DNA of 64,000 nt, from contig NZ_CP015039.1 in NCBI RefSeq assembly GCF_002079305.1, forward strand, positions 1,943,501 to 2,007,500, read 5' to 3'. Under the pieces are notes generated by a model. It did no database searches and was not told the DNA's origin. It saw only the letters and a list, made by a program, of their open reading frames with translations. Both the position numbers and the translations under genes were made by a program. Of the stretch, positions 1 to 8,969 are shown one piece after another; the stretch's first letter is position 1; each line of letters opens with the position of its first letter. The stretch is from Rhodovulum sp. P5. GTDB lineage: Bacteria; Pseudomonadota; Alphaproteobacteria; Rhodobacterales; Rhodobacteraceae.

Positions 1-510
1 GGCCAGGATCACCAGCGGATTGTCGGCAATGACCGTCGCCACGACATCCAGCCCACCGGGCACGGTGCCCAGGATACAAAGGTCATCCTCGTTCTGTGAA
101 AGCCGTTCCAGAACGGTCTGGCGGTTGGTGACCATCAGCGCCACCTCGATCCCCGGATTGGCGTCGCAGAAGCTTCCCAGCAGCCGGGGCAGGAAATACT
201 GCGCGGTCGACACGATGGCGATTCGCAGCTTGCCCTGCCTCAGCCCCTTCATGTCGGCCAGGCGCATATGCATCCGCTCCACCGCGTCCAGCGCCTCTCG
301 CGCGCCGTCCACCGTGACCTTGCCCGCCTCGGTCAGGAACATCCGCTTGCCGATCCGTTCGAACAGGGGATGACCCAGCCGTTCCTCCAGCTGCTTGACC
401 TGCGAAAACACCGCGGGTTGCGTCAGGTGCAATTCCTCGGCCGCACGGGTGTAGCTTTCGTGGCGCGCCACGGAAAGGAAGACGCGAAGCTGGCGGAGAC
501 TGGCCGGCAT
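1..510 (-). CDS. cbbR: LysR-family regulator of the cbb operon (CbbR), 3' part cut by window edge
   Basis: The N-terminal 170 residues or so are present and the C-terminus runs off the left edge. The start begins MPASLRQLRVFLSVARHESY and is followed by the LysR winged-helix DNA-binding domain (residues about 1-60, with AAEELHLTQPAVFSQVKQLE as recognition region) and the start of the periplasmic-binding-protein-like effector domain. It is divergent from cbbL with 123 bp between starts, the classic cbbR-cbbLS arrangement. In this family CbbR activates the Calvin-cycle operon in response to metabolites such as RuBP or NADPH. The family call is certain; the CbbR name rests on context. Confidence 0.9.
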   Translation of the reverse strand, partial: MPASLRQLRVFLSVARHESYTRAAEELHLTQPAVFSQVKQLEERLGHPLFERIGKRMFLTEAGKVTVDGAREALDAVERMHMRLADMKGLRQGKLRIAIVSTAQYFLPRLLGSFCDANPGIEVALMVTNRQTVLERLSQNEDDLCILGTVPGGLDVVATVIADNPLVILA

Positions 511-633
511 GAATAACCTATTACCTATTCTTCCGATAAAAACTATTCAGTTTTGTATATGACATCAAGCGGCCATAGTCCTCCCGACTCGAGTGATCGA
601 GGCAACGACAGCATCAACCGCGGAGGAGGACAG
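511..633. promoter_or_regulatory. cbbR-cbbL divergent promoter and operator region
   Basis: This AT-rich 123-bp gap lies between the divergent starts of cbbR and cbbL. It holds a tandem heptamer ACCTATT at 516-522 and 523-529, and a related ACTATT at 542-547, close to cbbR. CbbR sites are normally built from TNA-type half-sites in such a gap, so these repeats are the best candidate operator. A strong ribosome-binding site GGAGGAGG lies at about 622-629 and fixes the cbbL start at 634. The exact -35/-10 boxes are not clear to me. Confidence 0.5.
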
Positions 634-2055
634 ATGTCTGCCAAGAAATATGATGCCGGTGTGAAGGAATACCGGTCCACCTACTGGGAACCCGAATACT
701 CCATCAAGGAGAGCGACGTTCTAGCCGTGTTCAAGGTGATCCCGCAGCCGGGCGTGTCGCGCGAAGAAGCCGCTGCCGCCGTGGCCGCCGAAAGCTCCAC
801 CGGGACGTGGACGACGGTGTGGACCGACCTTCTGACCGATCTGGACTACTACAAGGGCCGGGCCTACGCGATCGAGGACGTGCCGGGGTCTGACGATGCC
901 TTCTACGCCTTCATCGCCTACCCGATGGACCTGTTCGAGGAAGGCTCGGTCGTCAACGTCTTCACCTCGATCGTTGGCAACGTGTTCGGCTTCAAGGCCG
1001 TCCGCTCGCTGCGTCTGGAAGATGTCCGCTTCCCGCTGTGGTTCGTGACCTCGTGCTTTGGCCCGCCGCACGGCATCAATGTCGAACGCGACAAGATGGA
1101 CAAGTACGGCCGTCCGCTTTTGGGCTGCACCATCAAGCCGAAGCTGGGCCTGTCGGCAAAGAACTACGGCCGGGCAGTGTACGAGGTGCTGCGCGGCGGT
1201 CTCGACTTCTCGAAAGACGACGAGAACGTCAACTCGCAGCCCTTCATGCGCTGGCGCGACCGCTTCCTGTTCTGCCAGGAGGCCATCGAGAAATCCGAGG
1301 CCGAAACTGGCGAGCGCAAGGGTCACTACATGAACGTGACCGCGCCCACCATGGAAGAGGTCTACAAGCGCGCCGAATTCGCGAAAGAGATCGGCACCCC
1401 GATCATCATGTCGGACTACCTGACGCTGGGCTGGGCGGCGCATAACTCGCTGTCGAAATGGTGCCGCGACAATGGCCTGCTGCTGCACGTTCACCGCGCC
1501 ATGCACGCCGTGATGGACCGCAACCCCAACCACGGCATCAACTTCCGCGTTCTGGCGAAACTGCTGCGCCTGCTGGGCGGCGACCACCTGCATTCGGGCA
1601 CGGTTGTCGGCAAGCTGGAAGGCGACCGCGCCGCGACGCTGGGCTGGATCGACCTGCTGCGCGACCGCTATGTCAAGGAAGACCGCGACCGCGGGATCTT
1701 CTTCGACCAGGACTGGGGCGCGATGCCGGGCGTCTTCCCGGTGGCCTCGGGCGGCATCCATGTCTGGCACATGCCGGCGCTGGTCTCGATCTTCGGCAAC
1801 GACTCGGTGCTGCAATTCGGCGGCGGTACGCTGGGCCACCCGTGGGGCAACGCGGCGGGCGCCGCTGCCAACCGTGTGGCGCTGGAGGCCTGCGTGCAGG
1901 CCCGCAACGAGGGCCGCGAACTGGAAAAGGAAGGCAAGGAAATCCTCACCGCTGCCGCCCAGCACTCCCCCGAACTCAAGATCGCCATGGAGACCTGGAA
2001 AGAGATCAAGTTCGAGTTCGACACCGTGGACAAGCTGGACACCCAGCACCGCTAA
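634..2055 (+). CDS. cbbL: Form IA ribulose-1,5-bisphosphate carboxylase/oxygenase large subunit
   Basis: This 473-residue protein fixes CO2 onto RuBP (and also oxygenates it) in the Calvin cycle. Seen directly: the 60s loop [13 protein letters not shown], the active-site KPKLG (Lys about 168), the carbamylated lysine in [11 protein letters not shown] (Lys about 194), HVHRAMH, loop 6 GTVVGKLEG (Lys about 327), SGGIHVWH and [12 protein letters not shown]. These, and the C-terminus ending near FDTVDKLDT, fit form IA. A longer in-frame start at 553 exists, but the ATG at 634 directly follows GGAGGAGG and gives the normal N-terminus. Odd point: the segment at residues 260-271 reads [12 protein letters not shown], where form I enzymes normally have HDYxTGGFTANT, and TCGGPP is replaced by SCFGPP. 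cbbS follows 33 bp downstream. Confidence 0.98.
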   Translation: MSAKKYDAGVKEYRSTYWEPEYSIKESDVLAVFKVIPQPGVSREEAAAAVAAESSTGTWTTVWTDLLTDLDYYKGRAYAIEDVPGSDDAFYAFIAYPMDLFEEGSVVNVFTSIVGNVFGFKAVRSLRLEDVRFPLWFVTSCFGPPHGINVERDKMDKYGRPLLGCTIKPKLGLSAKNYGRAVYEVLRGGLDFSKDDENVNSQPFMRWRDRFLFCQEAIEKSEAETGERKGHYMNVTAPTMEEVYKRAEFAKEIGTPIIMSDYLTLGWAAHNSLSKWCRDNGLLLHVHRAMHAVMDRNPNHGINFRVLAKLLRLLGGDHLHSGTVVGKLEGDRAATLGWIDLLRDRYVKEDRDRGIFFDQDWGAMPGVFPVASGGIHVWHMPALVSIFGNDSVLQFGGGTLGHPWGNAAGAAANRVALEACVQARNEGRELEKEGKEILTAAAQHSPELKIAMETWKEIKFEFDTVDKLDTQHR

Positions 2056-2088
2056 GCCGCGCCACGATCAAAGGAAAGGAAGAACACG

Positions 2089-2442
2089 ATGAGCGTTCAG
2101 GACTACAAGTCGCGGCTTTCGGATCCGGCCAGCCGCAAGATGGAGACCTTCTCCTACCTGCCCGAAATGACGGACGAGCAGATCCGCAAGCAGGTGGAGT
2201 GGATCGTCAAGCATGGCTGGAACCCGGCCATCGAACACACCGAACCGCAATTCGCCCGGTCCAACTACTGGTACATGTGGAAGCTGCCGATGTTCGGGGA
2301 AACCGATGTCGACGCGATCCTGGCCGAGCTGAAGGCCTGCCACGAGGCGAACCCCGACAACCATGTCCGCCTGATCGGGTACAACAACTACACCCAGAGC
2401 CAGGGCGCCAACATGGTCGTCTATCGCGGCACGCCCGTGTGA
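2089..2442 (+). CDS. cbbS: RuBisCO small subunit
   Basis: This 117-residue small subunit begins [20 protein letters not shown] and continues [19 protein letters not shown], with the family signature [14 protein letters not shown] and a C-terminal [11 protein letters not shown]. It caps the L8S8 form I holoenzyme. It lies 33 bp after cbbL with an AGGAAAGGAAG ribosome-binding stretch, so the two are co-translated from one mRNA. The [12 protein letters not shown] N-terminus is typical of the form IA enzymes that occur without carboxysomes, and no carboxysome genes follow. Confidence 0.98.
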   Translation: MSVQDYKSRLSDPASRKMETFSYLPEMTDEQIRKQVEWIVKHGWNPAIEHTEPQFARSNYWYMWKLPMFGETDVDAILAELKACHEANPDNHVRLIGYNNYTQSQGANMVVYRGTPV

Positions 2443-2451
2443 TGAACCTTT

Positions 2452-2479
2452 CCCGCCGGCCTCGCGTTGGGCCGGCGGG
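2452..2479 (+). other. GC-rich hairpin between cbbS and cbbQ
   Basis: A perfect 10-bp stem, CCCGCCGGCC paired with GGCCGGCGGG, with an 8-nt loop lies 9 bp after the cbbS stop. No T-run follows, so it is unlikely to be a full Rho-independent terminator. More likely it is a processing or stability element that keeps cbbLS mRNA in excess over the cbbQO part. Confidence 0.65.
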
Positions 2480-2503
2480 CACCATCGTTCAGGGAGGGAA
2501 CCG

Positions 2504-3307
2504 ATGAAAGACATGATCGAGCAATACCGTGTGACGGACGAACCCTATTACCGGTCGGTGTCCGACGAGGTTGACCTGTTCGAAGCCGCCTATGCCGCGA
2601 AGATGCCGGTGATGCTGAAGGGCCCCACCGGATGCGGCAAGACCCGTTTCGTCGAACACATGGCGTGGAAGCTGGGCAAGCCGCTGGTCACCGTGGCCTG
2701 TAACGAGGACATGACCGCCAGCGATATCGTGGGCCGGTTCCTTCTGGATGCGGACGGCACGCGCTGGCAGGACGGGCCGCTGACCTTTGCCGCGCGCAAT
2801 GGCGCGATCTGTTACCTGGATGAAATTGTCGAGGCCCGGCAGGACACGACCGTCGTGATCCACCCGCTGACCGACAATCGCCGCGTTCTGCCCCTTGAGA
2901 AGAAGGGCGAATTGCTCCGCGCGCACGAGGATTTTCACCTCGTGATCTCGTACAACCCCGGCTACCAGAGCCTGATGAAGGACCTGAAACAGTCCACCAA
3001 GCAACGCTTTGGCGCACTGGATTTCAACTATCCCGAACATGGGGTCGAGGTCGAAATCGTATCGCACGAATCCGGTATCGATGCGAAGGATGCCGACAAG
3101 CTGGTCTCGATCGCCGAACGCGCCCGGAACCTGAAGGGCCACGGGCTGGACGAAGGGATTTCCACGCGGATGCTGATCCATGCAGGATCACTGATGGCGG
3201 GCGGGATCGAACCCGTCGCTGCCTGCCACATGGCCCTTGTCCGCCCGATCACCGACGACCCGGATATGCGCGACGCGCTTGACGCTGCCGTCGCCACCTA
3301 TTTCTGA
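2504..3307 (+). CDS. cbbQ: CbbQ, MoxR-type AAA+ ATPase of the RuBisCO activase
   Basis: This 267-residue AAA+ protein forms the ATPase ring that, with CbbO, remodels inhibited RuBisCO. Visible motifs are Walker [11 protein letters not shown] (residues about 39-48), Walker [12 protein letters not shown], a sensor-like SYNPGY, and the MoxR-family C-terminal lid with [10 protein letters not shown]. Length matches CbbQ/NirQ/NorQ proteins. The start has a good ribosome-binding site (CAGGGAGGGAACCG). Its position between cbbS and cbbO makes CbbQ rather than NorQ the clear choice. Confidence 0.95.
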   Translation: MKDMIEQYRVTDEPYYRSVSDEVDLFEAAYAAKMPVMLKGPTGCGKTRFVEHMAWKLGKPLVTVACNEDMTASDIVGRFLLDADGTRWQDGPLTFAARNGAICYLDEIVEARQDTTVVIHPLTDNRRVLPLEKKGELLRAHEDFHLVISYNPGYQSLMKDLKQSTKQRFGALDFNYPEHGVEVEIVSHESGIDAKDADKLVSIAERARNLKGHGLDEGISTRMLIHAGSLMAGGIEPVAACHMALVRPITDDPDMRDALDAAVATYF

Positions 3308-3317
3308 GGGGGGTCGC

Positions 3318-5609
3318 ATGGCCCTCGCCCTTGAAGACCACGCCGAGTTGACCGACGAGTTGGACGAGGCGCAGCGTGCCATTCTGGAACAATGCTGGCC
3401 CGATGCGATCCGGGTGCTCAGCCCCCGCGGCATCGACAACTGGCTGAAGGGCGCCGTCGCGCTGGCGCATATGGGCCGGGGCGACCACATCGTGCGGACA
3501 TGGATCGAGGTGGTGCCGACACTTGCCCGCGATCTGGGCGAAGACATCATTCCCGATCTGGCGCAGGCCTGTCTTGGCTTTGCCTCCCGCACCTCGGGCG
3601 CCGTTATCGAACGCGTGATCGCGACCGCGCCGGTCGCCTCGCGCCGCCTGTCCGACCCCGACCTTTTCCGCGCCTATATCCAGCTTTTGAACCAGATGCT
3701 GGCCCAAGCGCCGCGGGGCCTGCGCCCCATGCTGGAACATCTGGAAGAGTTGCTGGACGTTCTGACGCTTGGCGGGCTGCGCCGCTGGGCCAACTGGGGC
3801 GCGCAGGCCCATCGCACGAATTACGAGGAACTGACCCGCTATTTCAGTCTTGAGAGCGCGGAGTCGAAGGCAATCCTGCAGAATGAGCGCAAGGGCACGC
3901 TGTTCGTCGATATCCACCGGCGGATCGGTATGTATCTGCGCGCGCTCTGGGGCCGGGATTTCCTGATGCGCCCCACGGCGGGCGATTTCGAAAGTCGGGA
4001 GGGCGCCCGCCCCTTCATCGCCGAATTCTTCCTGCACCTGCCCGATGCCTATGACGACTGGAACGGCCTGCCGGGGCTCGATCTCTACCGCGCCGCCGCC
4101 GCCCATGCCGCGGCCCATGTGGCCGAAACCACCGCGGCCATTCCGGGTGACGAGTTGAACGCCCTGCAACAGTCCTGCGTCGGCCTGATCGAGGATGCGC
4201 GGGTCGAGGCGCTGGCTATTGCCCAGTTCCCCCGCCTGCGCGATCTGTGGCGGAAGTTCCACGCCCCCGCCAGCGATGGCGGCATGGGCGCGCAATTCGA
4301 CCGCATCGCCCTTGGGTTGCTGGACCCGGAGGCCGAGATCGACGACCCCATCGTCGATTGGGCACGCACCGAATTCGCCAAGGCCGATCTGTCTGATGCC
4401 GCCATGTCGCGCGACCTAGGTCTGCAACTGGCCCATCAGTTACGGGCCAAGCCATTCTCGGCCTATCGCGACGGGCAAGGCGCGCCCTATCGCGACGACA
4501 ACCGCTATATCTGGGAGTTCGAGGAGATCGACTGGGAGAAGGGCTTCGCCCCCGAACCGCAGGTCCGCAAATACGTCTCCGTCTCGGAAATGGTGAACGA
4601 GGTCGAGGTCGAGACGGCCGGGGACGACGCGCAGGAAATCTGGGTGTCAGAGCACGAGTTGTTCGACGATGACGGCCTGTCCTTCAACGAGAAAGAGGGC
4701 AAGGAACCGACCTCGCCCCCTGTTCCCTATGACGAGTTCGACTACAAGATCCAGATGCACCGCCCGGCCTGGGCCACGGTGATGGAAAAGCGCCCGAAGC
4801 TGGGCGACCCGACCGAGATCGACGCGATCCTGACCGAGAACCGCAAACTGACCCAGCGGATGCGCCACCTGCTGGACGCGATGCAGCCGCAGGGCGTCCA
4901 GCGCATCCGAAAGCTGGAAGATGGCGACGAGATCGACATCAACGCCGCGCTACAGGCGATGGTGGATATCCGCATGGGCTATCAGCCCGACCCGCGGATC
5001 ATGATGCGATCCGTGCGCAAGGTGCGCGATATCGCGGTGATGACCCTTCTCGACCTGTCGGAGTCGACCAATGATCAGGTCGCGGGGCGCGATGAAACCG
5101 TGCTGGACCTGACCAAGGCCGCCACGGTTCTGCTGGCCGAGGCGATCCACAAGGTCGGCGACAGCTTTGCGCTGCACGGCTTCTGTTCCGACGGGCGGCA
5201 CAACGTGTTCTATCAGCGCTACAAGGATTTCGACCAGCGCTGGGACGAAATGCCGAAAGCGCGCCTTGCGGCCATGCAGGGGCAGTTGTCCACCCGGATG
5301 GGCGCGGCGATCCGTCATGCGGGCGCGCATCTGGCCAAGGTGACCGCCAACAAGAAGCTGATGCTGGTCCTGACCGACGGGGCACCATCCGATATTGACG
5401 AGCGCGACCCGCAATACCTGCGCCAGGACGCCCGCGCGGCCGTGGTGGAGGTTCAGAAACAGGGCGTGATCCCGTTCTGCCTGACGCTCGACCCGCGGGC
5501 CGACCAGTATGTGGCGCAGATCTTCGGGCAGCGGAACTACCTGATCCTCGACCATGTGGAACGTCTGCCAGAACGCCTGCCGCAGCTTTACGCGGGCCTG
5601 ACGCGGTAG
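3318..5609 (+). CDS. cbbO: CbbO, VWA-domain adaptor of the RuBisCO activase
   Basis: This 763-residue protein recruits the CbbQ ATPase to RuBisCO. The C-terminal von Willebrand A domain (from about residue 570) carries the MIDAS motif DLSEST and a later LTDGAPSD. The long N-terminal region is helical and typical of CbbO/NorD. An in-frame start exists 81 bp upstream inside cbbQ, but the ATG at 3318 follows GAGGGGGG and begins MALALEDHAEL, so it is preferred. It is 10 bp after cbbQ and is the last gene of the cbb operon. NorD is the main alternative name, made unlikely by the cbbLS context. Confidence 0.94.
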   Translation: MALALEDHAELTDELDEAQRAILEQCWPDAIRVLSPRGIDNWLKGAVALAHMGRGDHIVRTWIEVVPTLARDLGEDIIPDLAQACLGFASRTSGAVIERVIATAPVASRRLSDPDLFRAYIQLLNQMLAQAPRGLRPMLEHLEELLDVLTLGGLRRWANWGAQAHRTNYEELTRYFSLESAESKAILQNERKGTLFVDIHRRIGMYLRALWGRDFLMRPTAGDFESREGARPFIAEFFLHLPDAYDDWNGLPGLDLYRAAAAHAAAHVAETTAAIPGDELNALQQSCVGLIEDARVEALAIAQFPRLRDLWRKFHAPASDGGMGAQFDRIALGLLDPEAEIDDPIVDWARTEFAKADLSDAAMSRDLGLQLAHQLRAKPFSAYRDGQGAPYRDDNRYIWEFEEIDWEKGFAPEPQVRKYVSVSEMVNEVEVETAGDDAQEIWVSEHELFDDDGLSFNEKEGKEPTSPPVPYDEFDYKIQMHRPAWATVMEKRPKLGDPTEIDAILTENRKLTQRMRHLLDAMQPQGVQRIRKLEDGDEIDINAALQAMVDIRMGYQPDPRIMMRSVRKVRDIAVMTLLDLSESTNDQVAGRDETVLDLTKAATVLLAEAIHKVGDSFALHGFCSDGRHNVFYQRYKDFDQRWDEMPKARLAAMQGQLSTRMGAAIRHAGAHLAKVTANKKLMLVLTDGAPSDIDERDPQYLRQDARAAVVEVQKQGVIPFCLTLDPRADQYVAQIFGQRNYLILDHVERLPERLPQLYAGLTR

Positions 5610-5616
5610 CGGAGAA

Positions 5617-5639
5617 GCCGGGGCGACACCCGCCCCGGC
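5617..5639. terminator. Shared hairpin between converging cbb and bhc operons
   Basis: The stem GCCGGGGCG / CGCCCCGGC with a 5-nt loop sits in the 37-bp gap between the cbbO and bhcD stops. It is symmetric, so it could end transcription from both sides. The T-tract is weak on both strands, so termination strength is uncertain. Confidence 0.6.
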
Positions 5640-5646
5640 CTGAGCG

Positions 5647-6615
5647 TTATACCTCGACCTCGACGGCAATGCCCTTTTCGCGCGCCAGATCGACGGCCCT
5701 GGCCGCAACGGCAAGATCCTGAAGGCCGACGCCGGTCCCGTCGAACAGGGTCACGTCCTCGTCCGACGACCGCCCCGGATGGGTTCCGTTGATGACCTCC
5801 CCGATCTGGGTGATGTCGCCTTCGGCTTTCAGCCCCGCGCCAACCGCGTGCTGCGCCTCACCGATGCTGATCGACTGCGCGATCTCGTCGGTGAAAACGG
5901 TCGCGCGGGCCACCAGTGCGGCCTCGACCTCCTGCTTGCCTTTGGTGTCGGTGCCCATGCAGGCGATATGGGTGCCGGGTTTCACATGCGCGTCCATCAA
6001 CGAGGGCGAGAAGGCCGAGGTGATGGTGATGATCACATCCGCCTGCGCGCCCAACTGTTCCAGCGAGACGGTCTCGAACGGCAAACCAAGTTCTGCCGCC
6101 GTTTCCCCCAGCTTTGGCAGCATCTCTGGGTGATAGTTCCAGGCCACGACCTTTTCGAAATCGCGTTGGCGCACGGCCGCGCGCAACTGGAAATGCGACT
6201 GGTGCCCGGCACCCACCATGCCCAGCACCTTGGCATCGGGGCGCGCCAGATGCTTGATCGACACGGACGAGGCCGCCGCCGTCCGCAGCGCGGTCAGAAG
6301 GTTGCCGCCCACCATGGCCTCCACCCGGCCGGTATCGGGGTCGAACAGGAACACCGTCGACTGGTGGTTGATGATGCCCCGGCGTTCAAGGTTGTTCGGC
6401 CAGTAACCCCCGGCCTTGACGCCCAAGACCAGCCCCGACCGGTCGAACCCGCCCTTGAAGCCGTAAAGCGCGTCTTCGTGCCCGATCGCCTCGCGCACAA
6501 CGGGGAAGTTGTAGGCATCACCCGCCGCCATCGCTGCGAACACCGCCTCGACCGCGTCGAAACTTTCTTCTGCCGAGATCAGCCCGGCAATCTCCTTCTC
6601 GGGAACGATGAACAT
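5647..6615 (-). CDS. bhcD: Iminosuccinate reductase of the beta-hydroxyaspartate cycle (ornithine cyclodeaminase/mu-crystallin fold)
   Basis: This 322-residue enzyme belongs to the OCD/mu-crystallin family. It shows a Rossmann motif GMVGAGHQSHFQL, the active-site lysine region LGVKAGGYWPNN and the arginine of LLTALRTAAAS. In the BHA cycle BhcD reduces iminosuccinate to aspartate with NADH, regenerating the amino donor for BhcA. The family alone could also mean ornithine cyclodeaminase or alanine dehydrogenase; the complete bhcABC set upstream decides. It is the last gene of the operon, 113 bp after bhcC, with ribosome-binding site GAGGAGGGG. Confidence 0.93.
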   Translation of the reverse strand: MFIVPEKEIAGLISAEESFDAVEAVFAAMAAGDAYNFPVVREAIGHEDALYGFKGGFDRSGLVLGVKAGGYWPNNLERRGIINHQSTVFLFDPDTGRVEAMVGGNLLTALRTAAASSVSIKHLARPDAKVLGMVGAGHQSHFQLRAAVRQRDFEKVVAWNYHPEMLPKLGETAAELGLPFETVSLEQLGAQADVIITITSAFSPSLMDAHVKPGTHIACMGTDTKGKQEVEAALVARATVFTDEIAQSISIGEAQHAVGAGLKAEGDITQIGEVINGTHPGRSSDEDVTLFDGTGVGLQDLAVAARAVDLAREKGIAVEVEV

Positions 6616-6706
6616 CCCTGCCCCTCCTCACAGTTCATGGAAAAGGGCGCCGGGATCGCGCCCGCGCGCCCTGTGTTCTTGTTGGCGTCATGTCACGCAG
6701 AAGGCC

Positions 6707-6723
6707 GCCGCCCATTGGGCGGC
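6707..6723 (-). other. Intercistronic hairpin bhcC-bhcD
   Basis: A perfect 7-bp stem, GCCGCCC / GGGCGGC, with a 3-nt loop lies 5 bp after the bhcC stop, in the largest gap of the bhc operon. There is no clear T-run. It may tune bhcD level relative to bhcABC or protect the upstream mRNA. Confidence 0.5.
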
Positions 6724-6728
6724 CCCGC

Positions 6729-7892
6729 TCAATACGCCTTGCCGCGGGCCGAAACGGGCCAGACGGATTCGACCTTGCCGTTCCGCACACCGACATACCA
6801 GTCGTGCACGTTGCAGGTCGGGTCGCAATGGCCGGGCACCAGTTTCAGCTTTTCGCCAACCTTCAGATGACCGTCGGGGTCTTCGATCACCCCGTGCTCG
6901 TCCGAGCATTTGATGTATTTCACGTCATCGCGGCCAAAGATGAAGGGCAGACCGCTATCGACCGACTGCGCCTTCAGCCCGGCATCGCAGATCGCCTTGT
7001 CGGCCTTGGCGTGGCTCATCACGCTGGTCAGCAGGAACAGCGCGTTTTCCCACTCGCCATGGTCGATCCGGTTGCCGTCCTTGTCGAGGATACGGCCGTA
7101 ATCGGCATCCATGAACGCGTAGGAGCCACACTGAAGCTCGTTATAAACGCCCGAGGTACCCTCGAAGTAATAGCTGCCCGTGCCGCCACCACCGACGATG
7201 TCGCATTCCAGACCCTCGGCCTTCAGCCCCTCGACCGCGTCTTTCACCATCGCGACCGCGATGTCGATCTTGGCCTTGCGGTCCTCGTACTTGTCCATGT
7301 GCTGCATCGCGCCCTGATAGGCCTGGATGCCGGCGAATTTCAGCCCCGGCGCGGCGTCGATGGCCTTGGCGATCTTCACCACGTCCTCGGTCGTGGTCAC
7401 GCCGCAGCGTCCCGCGCCGCAGTCGATCTCGACCAGGCATTCGATCTCGGTCCCGTGTTTCTCAGCCGCCGCCGAAAGGTCCGACACATTGGCGATGTCA
7501 TCGACACAACACAGCGCGCGTGCCCCCAGCTTCGGCAGGCGGGCCAGCCGGTCGATCTTGGCCGGGTCGCGCACCTGGTTGGAGACCAGCACGTCCTTGA
7601 TGCCGCCGCGAGCGAACACCTCGGCCTCGCTGACCTTCTGGCAGCAGACACCGCAGGCCCCGCCAAGGCTTTCCTGCAGTTTCGCCACGTCCACCGACTT
7701 GTGCATCTTGCCATGCACCCGGTGGCGCATGCCGTGTTCCTTGCACCAGTCGCCCATCTTCTTGATGTTGCGCTCCAGCGCGTCGAGGTCCAGCACAAGG
7801 CACGGGGTCTGAATGTCGGCCTCGTCCATGCCGGGCACGGCGGGGATGTCATAGCCCACCTCGAACCCGTCGAAATCGGTCACGTCCTTCAT
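6729..7892 (-). CDS. bhcC: erythro-beta-hydroxyaspartate aldolase (D-threonine aldolase-like)
   Basis: This 387-residue fold-type III PLP enzyme carries the PLP lysine motif HRVHGKMHKSVDV (residues about 57-69) and a C-terminal metal-binding part with SDEHGVI and PGHCDPTCNVHD. BhcC condenses glycine with glyoxylate to (2R,3S)-beta-hydroxyaspartate, the carbon-carbon bond-forming step of the cycle. Length and motifs fit the D-threonine / D-3-hydroxyaspartate aldolase group. Start ATG follows AGGGAGAG. Gene order A-B-C-D is the one known for the BHA cycle in Paracoccus. Confidence 0.95.
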   Translation of the reverse strand: MKDVTDFDGFEVGYDIPAVPGMDEADIQTPCLVLDLDALERNIKKMGDWCKEHGMRHRVHGKMHKSVDVAKLQESLGGACGVCCQKVSEAEVFARGGIKDVLVSNQVRDPAKIDRLARLPKLGARALCCVDDIANVSDLSAAAEKHGTEIECLVEIDCGAGRCGVTTTEDVVKIAKAIDAAPGLKFAGIQAYQGAMQHMDKYEDRKAKIDIAVAMVKDAVEGLKAEGLECDIVGGGGTGSYYFEGTSGVYNELQCGSYAFMDADYGRILDKDGNRIDHGEWENALFLLTSVMSHAKADKAICDAGLKAQSVDSGLPFIFGRDDVKYIKCSDEHGVIEDPDGHLKVGEKLKLVPGHCDPTCNVHDWYVGVRNGKVESVWPVSARGKAY

Positions 7893-7984
7893 AGGAACTC
7901 TCCCTTGATCTCTTGTCCCAATGGCGCGCGCCGTGGCGCGCTGCCGTCGCTTTCAGGTCTTGTGCGGTTCGGGCGTGGCGGCCC

Positions 7985-8956
7985 TTACCCCTTGATCCAT
8001 GGCAGGTTGTCGAGATCGACATTGCCGCCGGTGATCACGACACCGACCCGCTTGCCCGCAAAGATCTCCTTGTTTTTCAGGATGGTGGCCAGCGGCACCG
8101 CGCTGCTCGGTTCCATCACGATCTTCATCCGCTTCCAGATCAGCTTCATCGCGTCGACGATTTCGTCCTCGCTCGCCGTCAGGATGTCGGTCACGTGGTT
8201 GGACACGAAATGCCAGGTCAGGTCCTTCAGCGGCACCTTCAGGCCGTCGGCCACCGTTTCGGGCGCATCATCGGCGATGATGTGCCCCGCCTTGAAACTG
8301 CGATAGGCATCGTCCGCCTGTTCGGGTTCGGCGGCATAGATCTTCGTCTCCGGCGCGATGTTGGAGAGGGTCAGACAGGTTCCAGAGACCATGCCGCCGC
8401 CGCCGATGGGCGCGATCACCGCGTCCAACCCCGGCACCTGCTCGTTCAACTCACGCGAACAGGTTCCCTGCCCCGCGATCACCCGCGGGTCGTTATAGGG
8501 ATGGACGAACTCTGCGCCGGTTTCGGCCTGCACCTCGGCGAACACCGACTCTCGCGAACTGGTCGAGGGCTCACATTCCGTGATGATCCCGCCATAGCCG
8601 CGCACGGCATCCTTCTTGGCCTGTGGCGCGGTGCGCGGCATCACCACATGACAGGGAATGCCCCGGCGTCCCGCCGCGTAGGACAACGACAGCGCATGGT
8701 TGCCGGACGAATGGGTCGCCACGCCCTTCTTCGCGGTCTCGTCATCCAGACCGAAGACCGCGTTGCACGCGCCACGTACCTTGAATGCCCCGGCCTTCTG
8801 GAAGTTCTCGCATTTGAAGAACAACTCTGCCCCGGTCAGGTCGTTCAGGAAGGTCGAGGTCAGGACCGGCGTGCGGTGAATATAAGGTGCCGCCCGCTGG
8901 TGCGCTGCCACGACATCGTCATAGGTCGGAATAAACATTGCCACTTCGTCTCTCAT
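7985..8956 (-). CDS. bhcB: beta-hydroxyaspartate dehydratase (serine/threonine dehydratase-like)
   Basis: This 323-residue fold-type II PLP enzyme has the lysine motif KCENFQKAGAFKVRGA and the glycine-rich phosphate loop IGGGGMVSG. BhcB removes water from beta-hydroxyaspartate, giving iminosuccinate for BhcD. A longer reading frame starts at 9031, but that start lies inside bhcA; the ATG at 8956 follows GGGAGGAC at ideal spacing and gives a normal N-terminus. The gene is 13 bp after bhcA. Taken alone it could be called threonine ammonia-lyase or serine racemase. Confidence 0.94.
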   Translation of the reverse strand: MRDEVAMFIPTYDDVVAAHQRAAPYIHRTPVLTSTFLNDLTGAELFFKCENFQKAGAFKVRGACNAVFGLDDETAKKGVATHSSGNHALSLSYAAGRRGIPCHVVMPRTAPQAKKDAVRGYGGIITECEPSTSSRESVFAEVQAETGAEFVHPYNDPRVIAGQGTCSRELNEQVPGLDAVIAPIGGGGMVSGTCLTLSNIAPETKIYAAEPEQADDAYRSFKAGHIIADDAPETVADGLKVPLKDLTWHFVSNHVTDILTASEDEIVDAMKLIWKRMKIVMEPSSAVPLATILKNKEIFAGKRVGVVITGGNVDLDNLPWIKG

Positions 8957-8969
8957 GGCCGTCCTCCCT

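Noticed and set aside
553..633. N-terminal extension of cbbL
   Set aside because: The extra 27 residues are not RuBisCO-like and the strong ribosome-binding site fits the start at 634.
721..2049. Long open frame of 442 codons on the minus strand opposite cbbL
   Set aside because: It is antisense to a clear RuBisCO gene and reads as a GC-rich shadow with no recognisable domain.
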